Assembly: GCA_024398475.1 (NCBI GenBank)
Contig: JAKSJB010000020.1
Location: 1 to 36,230 of the forward strand
From: Bacteroidaceae bacterium
GTDB taxonomy: Bacteria > Bacteroidota > Bacteroidia > Bacteroidales > Bacteroidaceae
DNA: 36,230 bases
Reading direction: 5' to 3'
Positions 24,172 to 32,721 of this stretch are shown one piece after another. Both the position numbers and the translations under genes were made by a program. The notes below the pieces were generated by a model. That model was given only the letters and a program-made list of their open reading frames with translations. It was not told the origin of the DNA and did no database searches. The number at the start of each line of letters is the position of its first letter. Positions within the stretch are counted from its first letter, which is position 1.

Positions 24172-26278
24172 AAAAACTAATTGATGGAAGTAATGGTAAA
24201 ATGAATCCTTGTGATTTATATAAATATCGATTGGCAGAGGTTTGTATATATCGATAAATGTCATTTTCGCGTATTTGCGCATTGTACAATGAAAAGTCCA
24301 ATCCACTTTCTTTGAAATGTTTAATATTAAATTTGTAATTTACGGATAGATCAATTCTAATGTATGTTTTTAGACGGTTTGCATTGTGCGTTCCATATGT
24401 TGGTACGATATTCCCATTGAAGTAATATATTGAAGCTGGTGCTGTAAATGGAGTGCCAGAAGCAAATATACCAGTTCCTCCAATACTTATGCGTTTATTA
24501 ACATCATATGTTGCTACAATATTAAATTCATGTGGACGTTCATGACTGGCTGGATACCATCCGTCTATATCTGTATCTACAAATTTTCGTTGTGCTTGGG
24601 TATATGTATATGATAACCATCCAGTAAGTCGTCCGACCCTTTTGTTGAGCATTATTGATAATCCATAATTGTATCCGTCACCTTTGCGTATGTTTGATGC
24701 TAAATCATAAATAGTATAAATCATATTGAATGGTGAACCATAGTATTCAATTTGGTTGTATAGTTTTTTATAAAATACTTCTGTGTTGATAATCCACAAT
24801 CCGTTTTTAATTTTAATTTCAGAGTTTAATGAGAATACATCAGAATGTTGTGGCTGTAGTATTTTGTTGGAACTAATCCAATACTCGATTGGTAATCCCA
24901 TTGAGGAAATACCAGTTTGGTGTAAAAATTGATGACGTTGAGAAAAATTAAATGAAAATTTTATGTTCTTTATTTGATAACTTAGAGTTGTTGACGGATC
25001 AATAGATGTGAATGGACTTTTAATAGAGCTCTTAATTTCCGGTATAAATAAATTTCCTCGTAAACCAGCTGATAATATTAGGTTGTTGATTATTTTTTGT
25101 TCATAGTTCGTATATATAATATTCTCTAATGATTGCTCTATTGGTAGTGTATTATTAGTCGTGCTTATTGATAAACTGTTTGAACTTGGCGATTGTGGAT
25201 GAATACGGTGATAAATAATTTCAGCACCGCCGGTGAATTTATTTGCATTCCAATGTAGCTTATAACCATAGTCTGCTATCTTAGACGGAAGGTTGACTTC
25301 AAATATGTCCTGTTTAAAATCTATGTTAGTATAAGAACTTGTTGTATATACAGTTTGTTTGAAATCTCCATATGATTTAGTATTATGCGACCATATTATT
25401 GCAACCATGTAATTCCCCCATTTGCCTTTGAGCTTACCATCAGCCATTTTCATTGTAATATCGCTATTATCGTTGCCATAATACGCATCAATCCATAATT
25501 TATCAGATTTTGATATTTGGTTTATATATGTGAGATTTGCATCAGTAAACGAATATTTAAGCTTCGTGTCTGTTGTTTCAAGCCATGGAGAGTATAATAA
25601 ATTCAGATATGAAGTACGCAATGATGCAGAAAAGGCAGATTTGTTATTGATTGGAACCTTGACGGTCCCTTGTGATGATATTAATCCAATACTAAATTCC
25701 CCATTTGTCTTTTGCGGTATTTCTAATGAACTATTCATGTTGATAGCCCCACCTAATCTATTAGCGTCTGTCGCATCAAATACGTTTTTTTTTATATCCA
25801 TTGATGCATAATGAGAAGGATTAAATAATGAAAAAAAACCTAAAATATGACTTGGGTTGTATATTGTGACGCCGTTTATTGTTATATTGTTATGTTGGTT
25901 GTCGCATCCAGATATATGTATACCAGAATCATATTCAGAGTTTGATTGAACTCCAGTCAGCATTTGGGCATAATGAATAGGGTCTGCATTGCCAAGGATT
26001 TTGGGCATACGATTTAATAATGACATATCAAATATTATCGTTCCATTTTGATTAGTCTTGATTCCAGAAGTCTTTGTAGTTCCCATTATTACAACAGAAT
26101 CAGTTACAAATATTCTGTTTATATCTCTTGTTGCTAATGAAATATTACTATCGCATATGATTGTATCATTATTCATTTTATTTGAAACGTTGAATAATGA
26201 TGTGTTGGCATATGTTTGATTTGTTGTATAGAAAACTTCAAGAACAAGTATATATACTATTTTAGTTACATTTGCCAT
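24158..26278 (-). CDS. TonB-dependent receptor of the DUF4249-associated type
   Basis: A 706-residue outer-membrane receptor. After a signal peptide (ending around QTYA, residue 24) there is a plug-like region (residues about 80-185: AQMLTGVQSNSEYDSGIHISGCDNQHNNITINGVTIYNPSHILGFF) and then a barrel with many Tyr/Asn-rich strands ending in phenylalanine. A short hydrophilic N-terminal section replaces the usual carboxypeptidase-like domain. It heads a two-gene unit with the DUF4249 lipoprotein. The pair is AT-rich and lies between two copies of the pnuT 3' end, suggesting acquisition by recombination. Substrate unknown; no regulator or riboswitch is nearby. Confidence 0.88.
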   Translation of the reverse strand: MANVTKIVYILVLEVFYTTNQTYANTSLFNVSNKMNNDTIICDSNISLATRDINRIFVTDSVVIMGTTKTSGIKTNQNGTIIFDMSLLNRMPKILGNADPIHYAQMLTGVQSNSEYDSGIHISGCDNQHNNITINGVTIYNPSHILGFFSLFNPSHYASMDIKKNVFDATDANRLGGAINMNSSLEIPQKTNGEFSIGLISSQGTVKVPINNKSAFSASLRTSYLNLLYSPWLETTDTKLKYSFTDANLTYINQISKSDKLWIDAYYGNDNSDITMKMADGKLKGKWGNYMVAIIWSHNTKSYGDFKQTVYTTSSYTNIDFKQDIFEVNLPSKIADYGYKLHWNANKFTGGAEIIYHRIHPQSPSSNSLSISTTNNTLPIEQSLENIIYTNYEQKIINNLILSAGLRGNLFIPEIKSSIKSPFTSIDPSTTLSYQIKNIKFSFNFSQRHQFLHQTGISSMGLPIEYWISSNKILQPQHSDVFSLNSEIKIKNGLWIINTEVFYKKLYNQIEYYGSPFNMIYTIYDLASNIRKGDGYNYGLSIMLNKRVGRLTGWLSYTYTQAQRKFVDTDIDGWYPASHERPHEFNIVATYDVNKRISIGGTGIFASGTPFTAPASIYYFNGNIVPTYGTHNANRLKTYIRIDLSVNYKFNIKHFKESGLDFSLYNAQIRENDIYRYIQTSANRYLYKSQGFILPLLPSISFYAKF

Positions 26279-26345
26279 AATTTTTGTTAGTATGTAGAAG
26301 AGTAATAGAGGTCATTATTTAAATCTAATTTAATAAATTTCTGTG

Positions 26346-26353
26346 CAAATATA
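26346..26353 (-). promoter_or_regulatory. -7 box of the TonB receptor/DUF4249 unit
   Basis: TATATTTG on the minus strand matches TAnnTTTG, 68 bp upstream of the receptor ATG; no good -33 box. Confidence 0.5.
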
Positions 26354-26404
26354 CAAAAAAATATTATGATATAGTTACTTATTTGTAATAAAAGTATTAT
26401 TTTT

Positions 26405-26560
26405 ATGGAAAATAGATACATAATCTACAACGTGATATGTATTCCTCTCTATCTGTACAAGGAACTCTATTTCTGGGCAATCATGGCTGTAGTCTATATT
26501 ATTCTTGGTCTTATAGGTTGGAGAAAATGGGGAAAAATACAGCATGAGAATGACTTCTGA
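26405..26560 (+). pseudogene. Truncated second copy of the pnuT 3' end
   Basis: A 51-codon open frame from ATG 26405 to TGA 26558-26560 encodes a product homologous to the last part of PnuT (NVICIPLYLYKELYFWAIMA, then VVYIILGLIGWRKWGKIQHE). From 26430 to 26487 the DNA is identical over 58 bp to pnuT 23099-23156; beyond that it differs mainly at synonymous positions, ending with a different C-terminus (ENDF versus DIILK). It looks like the displaced 3' end of an original pnuT allele, left behind when the DUF4249/TonB receptor segment was inserted. One membrane helix could still be made, but function is unlikely. Confidence 0.85.
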
Positions 26561-26640
26561 GACTCACTATAAGCCATTATTTTAAGTCTTGTCTCCACAA
26601 ACACAATAGTTAAGCGCAAACTCCAACGCCCTTCGGGCTA

Positions 26641-26690
26641 CGCAAACGCAAAAGGTATCCCTACGCTAACCCTAACGCAAACGCAAAACT
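26641..26690. repeat. Short CGCAAA/CTAACG repeat stretch
   Basis: CGCAAA occurs twice in tandem at 26641-26652 and again within ACGCAAACGCAAA near 26676-26687, flanking CTAACCCTAACG. Low-complexity and AT/GC-mosaic, just downstream of the MFS gene stop. It may be a minor relative of the unit-length repeats elsewhere, but the register is ambiguous. Confidence 0.4.
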
Positions 26691-26712
26691 ATGCTTGTAG
26701 ACTTTAATAATC

Positions 26713-28014
26713 CTATATTTTTCTGCTGACCAGTAATGTTACGATAACAGTCGGAATGCAGCAAACCATAACCATCCAGAAGAATAATTCGTAACCGAGC
26801 CATTCCTGAAGATACCCAGCAACCATACCCGGAAGCATCATACTTAGTGCCATAAATGCAGTACAGATGGCATAGTGGCTGGTCTTGAATTCACCTTCAG
26901 CAAAGTGAATCATATAGAGCATATATGCCGTGAATCCAAATCCATAGCCAAACTGTTCTATAGCAATACATGTACTTATGACGATGATACTTGTAGGTTG
27001 TGCCATTGCCAGATATACGAATGACAGACAAGGGAGCGTCATGCATGCAGCCATAGGCCATAGTGAACGTTTTAGTCCCCAGCGTGCAGCCATGATACCA
27101 CCGATGATACCACCGATAGTGAGGAAGAATACTCCAATTGTTCCGTAAGCCAATCCTACAGCTTCAGTAGTCATACCCAAACCACCTACACTTTGGTCAG
27201 CAACAAGGAACGGCGTACAAAGTTTCAGGAGAAATGCTTCGGGAAGTCGGTAAAGCAGCATGAATGTTATTGCAAGAGCAACCAATGGCTTGCGGAAGAA
27301 TGTGACGAAAGATGCTGCAAATTCCTTGATTATATCTTTAGCCTTACCTGATGCTTCGCCGGTCAGACGGGGTGCATCGGAAGAAGGACGTGGCATTGCA
27401 AACAGGTGATATATATTTACCAATGCAAATATCACGGCTGTAATGCCGAGTGTAACGGCCCAAGACAGAGGAATGTCGTTGTAGTTGCTTTCTATGTATC
27501 CGGCAATGGCAACGAGGACTCCCTGTCCGAATATGTTGCTCAGACGGTAGAACGTACTACGGATTCCCACAAACACAGCCTGCTGTTTCTGGTCAAGTCC
27601 CAACATATAGAATCCGTCGGCTGCAATATCATGTGTGGCACTTGCAAAAGCCGTTACCACAAACAATATAAGCGTAAACATGAATATTGACATCGGAACC
27701 TGTCCCGTCGCTATTTCTTCAGCAGAAGGATGGGGAAGGGTAAGTGTCAGCAGGATGAACATCGCCGACATCAATATCTGCATGGCAATAATCCACCAAC
27801 GCTTTGTCTTGAAGAGGTCAACAAACGGACTCCACAATGGCTTGATTGTCCAAGGAAGATAAAGAAGGCTTGTGAAAAGTGCCATCTGTCCGTTAGGAAC
27901 TCCCATCTTTGCAAACATCAGTACGGAAATGTTGTTTACTATAAAATAAGGTATACCTTCAGCAAAGTAGAGAGTAGGTACCCAAAGCCAAGGGTTACGT
28001 GTCGTTTGTTTCAT
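26713..28014 (-). CDS. AmpG-like MFS permease
   Basis: A 433-residue, 12-span major facilitator beginning NPWLWVPTLYFAEGIPYFIVNNISVLMFAKMGVP, the start typical of the AmpG/muropeptide-type MFS branch in Bacteroidetes. AmpG carries anhydromuropeptides from periplasm to cytoplasm for recycling; for this homologue the substrate is an inference from the family and from the adjacent SpoIID gene. The frame extends to 28059, but the ATG at 28014 gives the conserved N-terminus and a 31-bp gap after the SpoIID stop; an octamer repeat block occupies the region just upstream. Third gene of the operon starting at 31464. Confidence 0.85.
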   Translation of the reverse strand: MKQTTRNPWLWVPTLYFAEGIPYFIVNNISVLMFAKMGVPNGQMALFTSLLYLPWTIKPLWSPFVDLFKTKRWWIIAMQILMSAMFILLTLTLPHPSAEEIATGQVPMSIFMFTLILFVVTAFASATHDIAADGFYMLGLDQKQQAVFVGIRSTFYRLSNIFGQGVLVAIAGYIESNYNDIPLSWAVTLGITAVIFALVNIYHLFAMPRPSSDAPRLTGEASGKAKDIIKEFAASFVTFFRKPLVALAITFMLLYRLPEAFLLKLCTPFLVADQSVGGLGMTTEAVGLAYGTIGVFFLTIGGIIGGIMAARWGLKRSLWPMAACMTLPCLSFVYLAMAQPTSIIVISTCIAIEQFGYGFGFTAYMLYMIHFAEGEFKTSHYAICTAFMALSMMLPGMVAGYLQEWLGYELFFWMVMVCCIPTVIVTLLVSRKI

Positions 28015-28043
28015 AATAATTAATGTTATTGTTACTTTTTTGA

Positions 28044-28083
28044 GTCTACGAGTCAACAAGTCTACAAGTCAACGAGTCAATGG
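28044..28083 (+). repeat. Octamer block overlapping the SpoIID stop codon
   Basis: Five octamers in register read on the plus strand: GTCTACGA, GTCAACAA, GTCTACAA, GTCAACGA, GTCAATGG, running into a CAATGGC heptamer. On the minus strand they encode the last residues of the SpoIID protein (DSLTCRLVDS) and its TAG stop (28048-28046). The element is inverted relative to the genes here, unlike the thrS, moxR, pnuT and receptor copies. Confidence 0.8.
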
Positions 28084-29221
28084 CTTTTATTTCGGTTCCG
28101 GGATAATAATATTCAAGTATTTCCCTGTATTGGAAACCTTTGTTGCCCATGACAGCAGCCCCAATCTGACATAGACCAACACCGTGTCCCCAACCTTTGC
28201 CCTTTAGCAGAAAACCGTTCTCCATGCGTGTAATGGTAAATGCCGATGACTTGAGGTGGGTGGGGGAGAGAGCCCTTCGTATAGCGAGTTCCTTTCCTAT
28301 GGTAATGTCACTTTGGTCACTAATAATCCTCAGTTGCTTTATTCTGTCCGAAGGACCGTAACATACCGGTTGCAAATCCATGATAGTTCCTCGGAATTCA
28401 GGTAGTTTCTGCTGGAGTAGCGATGACAGTTCGGCGGTAGTGTAATGAACCTCCCAATCGTGAAAATCCAATGTTTCCATGTCGTAGGAGTTCAGTACCT
28501 GCGAAAGTATCTCCCTATCCGATGTGTTGCAGAATTGATCCTCCTTACATACAAGATAAGGCTTGTCCTCATCTTCCCAGCAAGTGGAAAACAGTTCGGT
28601 CTTACCTCCGCAGCACTTAGAATAGCGTGTGTCACAGATTTCACCGTCGTACACGAGAACCTCATCTTCCGTTTCCTTTACGGCACGTACCGCATTGTCG
28701 TTCGTAACCCTTCCGATTCCCTGATAGCGTTGGCAATGGTCGTCGGCACATACATCAAATAATGTGTGGTGGGAGAACTGAGTGATTCGTGCATAAGCCC
28801 AACTTCTGGAAATTACGGCATGAGCCTTGAGAAATTCCAATGAGGCATTGGCATTCATCTCCGAAGAAATGACACATGTGAGATAATCTTCTACGGAAAT
28901 GATGTTAATGGCTGTGATGTCCTCTCCATCGATTATGAAGCGGAGACTTCCGCGAAACATCTGGTCTTCCTGCCTTTGCCAATGAAACTGTATGCCGATT
29001 GTTACGTTGTGAAGCGTAAAGAATGCCCCGTCGTTCTGCGGAGTGAATAGTATTTCATTTGCAGAAAGTGAATCAATCACCTCGTGCGTATTTCCATATA
29101 GACGGATTTTCCCATCAGCATATTCCGCAGAATAATTACCATCCGGGATATCATACCCACAGAGTGAGAAACTTATGCGTTTCCCGTTCAGAATGCCAAC
29201 TGTGATGCTTCTTTCCGTCAT
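28046..29221 (-). CDS. SpoIID/LytB domain protein
   Basis: A 391-residue protein with the SpoIID/LytB core: VEDYLTCVISSEMNANASLEFLKAHAVISRSWA near residues 105-140 (the SEMP-type motif with catalytic-type Glu), a middle segment with YSKCCGGKTELFSTCW, and GWGHGVGLCQIGAAVMGNKG near 345. SpoIID family members are lytic transglycosylases acting on peptide-free glycan in sporulating bacteria; Bacteroidetes do not sporulate, so the role is presumably in cell-wall turnover. No clear signal peptide is seen at this start. The ten or so C-terminal residues are encoded by an octamer repeat. It lies 11 bp after the DUF4922 glycosyltransferase gene and before the AmpG-like permease, forming one operon. 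Confidence 0.87.
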   Translation of the reverse strand: MTERSITVGILNGKRISFSLCGYDIPDGNYSAEYADGKIRLYGNTHEVIDSLSANEILFTPQNDGAFFTLHNVTIGIQFHWQRQEDQMFRGSLRFIIDGEDITAINIISVEDYLTCVISSEMNANASLEFLKAHAVISRSWAYARITQFSHHTLFDVCADDHCQRYQGIGRVTNDNAVRAVKETEDEVLVYDGEICDTRYSKCCGGKTELFSTCWEDEDKPYLVCKEDQFCNTSDREILSQVLNSYDMETLDFHDWEVHYTTAELSSLLQQKLPEFRGTIMDLQPVCYGPSDRIKQLRIISDQSDITIGKELAIRRALSPTHLKSSAFTITRMENGFLLKGKGWGHGVGLCQIGAAVMGNKGFQYREILEYYYPGTEIKAIDSLTCRLVDS

Positions 29222-29232
29222 ACGTGTTTCAG

Positions 29233-31464
29233 TTATTCACCGCATTCCTTCAGAATGTCAGAAATAATCTGGGCATTCAGCCGCTGATAGTCCTCCTGGC
29301 GTGGAGTGATAATCAATCCAGCCATGTCGAGAGCACCCGGACTTATAAGGAATGAGTCACCTTCGGTTCCGTAGCTGTCAGGTCTGTGCTTGCGACGCGG
29401 AATTACCACCGTCACATACTCCTTGCCCTCCTTCCATACAAGGATATTGGATTCGTCGCATTCATACTTGCCAAATTCCTCAGCCGAAGCCTCAATCGAG
29501 TCTCTGCGTATGATGTAGTGCTTTGAAATAGGGTTTACGTCAAAGCGTGGTACAGCCTGGAAATGCATATGGTCAGGAGCACTTGCTCCGCAATGAGGAC
29601 CGTTGTAGAATACTATCATGTCCTTCAGTTCATCAGCAAGCCCCAGCATGTCTTCGTAGCGACCGTGAATACTCTGAGGTTCATGTAGGCGCGACGGAAT
29701 GGTGAAATGTCGTGGAAGTATCGGGAATGGGTTTACGAGAAGTTCGTATTTGCCCAATATAGGCTGACTAATCTGCTCGTCAGGTCGGTTCAGTTTGCAG
29801 AGGAAACAAGGACGGTCCGCAATGGTCTTTTTGTCAATCTTCGACCCCGTTGACACGATTCTGCTTGGATTGAACTGTACCTTCAGCAGTTTACCTTCCA
29901 CTTCAATCTCTCTCACCTTCACGTTCTTCAGTTCCTCATATCTCTGTGCAGCATCCTTCCATTGAGCAAGTTGCCTTTCATGAATGTTCACGTTCGCAGT
30001 TTCCTGCCAATAAGCATTCAACCGTTGGCGGGCCTCAATCTCTATTGTACGAAGAGAATCCTTATAGTAGTTGTTGGCATTGACCTTTTCCACCGAAAGT
30101 GCAGCATCGCTGTTCCCTTCCCAACGTCGGCAGAGATAAAGTTCATCATAAATACGTCCTATCCTGTACAGACGTGAGAAAGCAAGACCGAGAGCATAGT
30201 CCTCACCATAACTGGTGTTAGGGAATCCTACCTGACGGAGTAGGGGAGTATAGAACGCACGGGGAGCACCGAGACCGTTTATGCGCAGGGCATTGTTACG
30301 CCCATTGTCGTCAGTCCATTCCCTGTGGTCAATAGTACCCGGCGGCAAAGTCTTCAGGTGGAAGTCACACATACGGTATGAACCGATAACCATGGCACAG
30401 CGTTCCTTCCTGAACTTATCCACAATACATTGAAGAGTGTCCTCACGCGAATAGAGGTCATCGGAATCCAACTGAATGGCAAAACGTCCGCAATGGCTGT
30501 CGTTGATAGCCAAGTCCCAGCAGCCACCGATACCGAGGTCAGTACGCTTGGGAATCAGGTGTACGACACGCGCATCGGAATTCGCCATTTTCTTGATAGC
30601 CTTTGTAGTTCCGTCCGTAGAATGGTTGTCTACGACGATTATGTTGTATTTGAAGTCGGCACGTTGAGACAGAGCAGACATTATTGCATCCTCGATGGTC
30701 TTCACACGGTTCCTTACCGGTATAATCACACTCGCTTCATATTCAAAACGCCCGTTTTCCACAGGAATGTCCGTAATTGTGTCCGAAGAAATATACGCAC
30801 CGATACGTTTCAGGTATTCAGTACAAACCTTTTCCATCTCAATCTGAACGTCACGGTTGCGCGGATCAACATAGTCAAATTGCTTCTCTCCGCTCTTTCT
30901 CACATCCTCTTCCTCTTCCGTGTATAGAAATTCGTTGAGATAGAAAATACTGTCAGCACAGAGAGTCAGTTCGTAAAGAGCAGCGCTGTTCCACCTGTTT
31001 TCCGAACACAGTTCCAACCATCGCTTGAGAACGGAAGTACGGAACATACGTACAGAGCCGAAGTCAAAGTCATTCCTCACACTTCCTTTCTGGTATTGGA
31101 TTACCGGATGACGGAGAGTCTCACCTTCCTTCACCTCATAACGGTCACCGTAAATCATGTCTGCACCGTTCAGTTCGGCAGTCCTTACCATTCTTTCAAG
31201 AGCATGATAACCAACGGTCAGCGGACTGAACTTCGAATATATGAGAGTATAGTCAGATTTAGCCACAGTAGCCATCTGACGTATAGTGGCGCTGCTTTCG
31301 AGTTGGTCGTAGAACAATATGTCGCAACCTTCAATCTGAGGTAAAGCCGGATTCTTGGTAAGTAAAAAAATACGCTTCACCATTTTGGATTCCTGAAGTT
31401 GGGCAACGATGAATTTTGCCGTTTCTTCATCAGCGTATGGTATAAAACAATCGATGAGTTTCAT
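29233..31464 (-). CDS. Glycosyltransferase with C-terminal HIT/phosphorylase-like (DUF4922) domain
   Basis: A 743-residue three-part protein. Residues 1-230 resemble a degenerate GT-A fold. Residues 243-450 are a family 2 glycosyltransferase: [30 protein letters not shown], and metal-binding DSDD at 333-336. Residues about 515-743 match what I know as DUF4922 and carry features of the GalT/Ap4A-phosphorylase/GDP-galactose-phosphorylase branch of the HIT superfamily: CFLC (553-556), [15 protein letters not shown], and the catalytic-type [11 protein letters not shown] with H632, H634 and Q636. Fusion of a sugar transferase with a nucleotide-sugar phosphorylase-like domain suggests that donor formation and use are linked, an inference. 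First gene of the operon with SpoIID and AmpG-like genes; no signal peptide, probably cytoplasmic. Confidence 0.85.
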   Translation of the reverse strand: MKLIDCFIPYADEETAKFIVAQLQESKMVKRIFLLTKNPALPQIEGCDILFYDQLESSATIRQMATVAKSDYTLIYSKFSPLTVGYHALERMVRTAELNGADMIYGDRYEVKEGETLRHPVIQYQKGSVRNDFDFGSVRMFRTSVLKRWLELCSENRWNSAALYELTLCADSIFYLNEFLYTEEEEDVRKSGEKQFDYVDPRNRDVQIEMEKVCTEYLKRIGAYISSDTITDIPVENGRFEYEASVIIPVRNRVKTIEDAIMSALSQRADFKYNIIVVDNHSTDGTTKAIKKMANSDARVVHLIPKRTDLGIGGCWDLAINDSHCGRFAIQLDSDDLYSREDTLQCIVDKFRKERCAMVIGSYRMCDFHLKTLPPGTIDHREWTDDNGRNNALRINGLGAPRAFYTPLLRQVGFPNTSYGEDYALGLAFSRLYRIGRIYDELYLCRRWEGNSDAALSVEKVNANNYYKDSLRTIEIEARQRLNAYWQETANVNIHERQLAQWKDAAQRYEELKNVKVREIEVEGKLLKVQFNPSRIVSTGSKIDKKTIADRPCFLCKLNRPDEQISQPILGKYELLVNPFPILPRHFTIPSRLHEPQSIHGRYEDMLGLADELKDMIVFYNGPHCGASAPDHMHFQAVPRFDVNPISKHYIIRRDSIEASAEEFGKYECDESNILVWKEGKEYVTVVIPRRKHRPDSYGTEGDSFLISPGALDMAGLIITPRQEDYQRLNAQIISDILKECGE

Positions 31465-31493
31465 TCTTTAGCCTAAAGTTATATTTTTCGATA

Positions 31494-31501
31494 CAAAGAT
31501 A
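31494..31501 (-). promoter_or_regulatory. -7 box of the glycosyltransferase-SpoIID-MFS operon
   Basis: TATCTTTG on the minus strand matches TAnnTTTG; a TTTG lies 23 bp upstream, slightly farther than usual. Transcription would start about 23 nt before the ATG at 31464. Confidence 0.6.
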
Positions 31502-31543
31502 AGGATAAATCCCGAAAAGGAAAACAAAAACTACCAATAATAG

Positions 31544-31574
31544 TTTAGAAACTCCAAATAAATTTCTATCTTTG
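31544..31574 (+). promoter_or_regulatory. Promoter of the small membrane protein gene
   Basis: TTTA (31544-31547), 19 bp spacer, then TATCTTTG (31567-31574). This faces right, divergent from the operon promoter at 31494-31501, and would give a leader of about 135 nt before the ATG at 31718. Confidence 0.6.
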
Positions 31575-31717
31575 TCCAGTCAATCAGATTTTGCCCGATT
31601 ATTTATAGCAACAACACTTAATTAGGAGATATTTCTGATATGATAGAATCCTATATAAAGATGATAGGATGAATATTAATAGGATATCAATATATAGATG
31701 CAGCATAATAATGTTTT

Positions 31718-32110
31718 ATGAAGATGACTTTGAAATATCCCATATACCTTACAAAAAAGCAACGAATGTTATTCATCGCTGTTAGTCTCAGTATTGGCAT
31801 TATCACACTAATCCTGAATAATACATACCGTCCGTATATTTATAGCAATCATATAAATGATTGGCATATTGCTGATTCATTTACAAACTTTCTGGCAGTT
31901 CCTGCAGGTCAATTTATGATGTTGGGGTTGTCAAATGAAATAAAATTAAAGTTGCATTACCAAATACTAATTGTATGCTTAGGATTCATTTTTTATGAAT
32001 TTATCGGTTATACTTTTGATTATTTTGATATTGCAGCAACAATACTATCCGGTATAGTATTTTTCATCATAGAAACGTTGATATTAAAAACAATATACAA
32101 TAAAAGTTGA
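31718..32110 (+). CDS. Small four-span membrane protein, unknown function
   Basis: A 130-residue AT-rich gene with its own promoter. Hydrophobic segments: MLFIAVSLSIGIITLIL, a shorter central one (FLAVPAGQFMMLGL), YQILIVCLGFIFYEFIGY, and AATILSGIVFFIIETLIL. Motifs NDWHIADSFTNFLAVP and FDYFDIAATILSG recall small polytopic proteins with buried acidic residues (VanZ-like), but I cannot assign a family with confidence. It stands alone between divergent and convergent neighbours. Confidence 0.65.
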   Translation: MKMTLKYPIYLTKKQRMLFIAVSLSIGIITLILNNTYRPYIYSNHINDWHIADSFTNFLAVPAGQFMMLGLSNEIKLKLHYQILIVCLGFIFYEFIGYTFDYFDIAATILSGIVFFIIETLILKTIYNKS

Positions 32111-32172
32111 CACAAATCGTTTATTATCAATAATTCAAGTATCGCTTTTAGTAGAAAAGTAGTCGCAAAAAA

Positions 32173-32193
32173 GCCAATGGCTAATGGCATTCT
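32173..32193 (+). repeat. Heptamer block GCCAATG-GCTAATG-GCATTCT
   Basis: Three heptamers in register containing the CAATGGC/TAATGGC words, 76 bp upstream of the small secreted-protein gene at 32269 and in the same sense orientation as in the other leaders. No octamers accompany it. A G-rich stretch (CCATTGAGGGGG) follows. Confidence 0.6.
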
Positions 32194-32268
32194 TCCCCAT
32201 TGAGGGGGTTAGGGGGGCACTACTTAACTCCTGAAACTTGCGAAAGTTGAACATACATTATTATATAT

Positions 32269-32604
32269 ATGACAATGAAAATGAAATCGAAATTAAGTAA
32301 AACCAGGTATGCTGCTCTGTTAGCATTTGTCCTGATGTCTGTTCCTACGTTTTCGCAAACTCATAATACAGGCAGGAACGAAAGTAATAGAGATTTGTTG
32401 TGTCAGGACAGCCTGCAGACTTGCCAGGACACAATTGGTCTTGATTCTCATTCTGTAATTCGTCGCATACCAATGACTGGCACATATAAAAAAGGAGTAG
32501 CAAGAAATCCGAACAACATCAAATCCCCCAAAATCGATCCATATAAAAAGAAATTTTCAGATTTGCAAATATTCAATGCAATTCGTCCCCACATTTCAAA
32601 ATGA
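32269..32604 (+). CDS. Small secreted protein, unknown function
   Basis: A 111-residue product with a signal peptide (AALLAFVLMSVPTFSQ, cleavage near residue 30) and a hydrophilic mature part of about 80 residues. The latter has two cysteines (LLCQDSLQTCQD) and a basic, proline-containing C-terminus (KSPKIDPYKKKFSDLQIFN). No family recognised. Several in-frame ATGs (codons 1, 3 and 5) are possible starts. No neighbour suggests a role. Confidence 0.55.
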   Translation: MTMKMKSKLSKTRYAALLAFVLMSVPTFSQTHNTGRNESNRDLLCQDSLQTCQDTIGLDSHSVIRRIPMTGTYKKGVARNPNNIKSPKIDPYKKKFSDLQIFNAIRPHISK

Positions 32605-32640
32605 AGTCTAATTTTGCTTTAGAGTGTGGACTACAGCTTT

Positions 32641-32684
32641 GTTACTGACTCATAATAGATTCATAACTGACCTGTTACTTCCAT
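32641..32684 (+). repeat. Four 11-bp units, second copy of the GTTACTGACTC family
   Basis: GTTACTGACTC, ATAATAGATTC, ATAACTGACCT, GTTACTTCCAT in register. Units 1 and 3 equal units 1 and 3 of the block at 110-153. Confidence 0.7.
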
Positions 32685-32721
32685 AAAAAGTTAACAAACC
32701 AGCGAACAAGGGTACGCGAAT

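Larger units (their letters stand above)
26279..26712. other. Gap with receptor promoter and pnuT remnant
   Basis: This 434-bp interval carries the promoter of the DUF4249-linked receptor (minus strand, about 26346-26353), the degenerate copy of the pnuT 3' end (26405-26560), a GCCC-TTC-GGGC mini-hairpin near 26629, and short CGCAAA repeats around 26641-26690. No intact gene is seen. Confidence 0.6.

Noticed and set aside
24172..24306. Upstream extension of the DUF4249 gene by 45 codons
   Set aside because: It would overlap the receptor gene and place the lipoprotein signal internally; ATG 24171 gives a normal signal peptide with lipobox.
23236..26712. Insertion sequence or integrative element carrying the DUF4249/TonB receptor pair
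   Set aside because: No transposase, integrase or terminal inverted repeats; the duplicated flanks are parts of pnuT and better explained by recombination.
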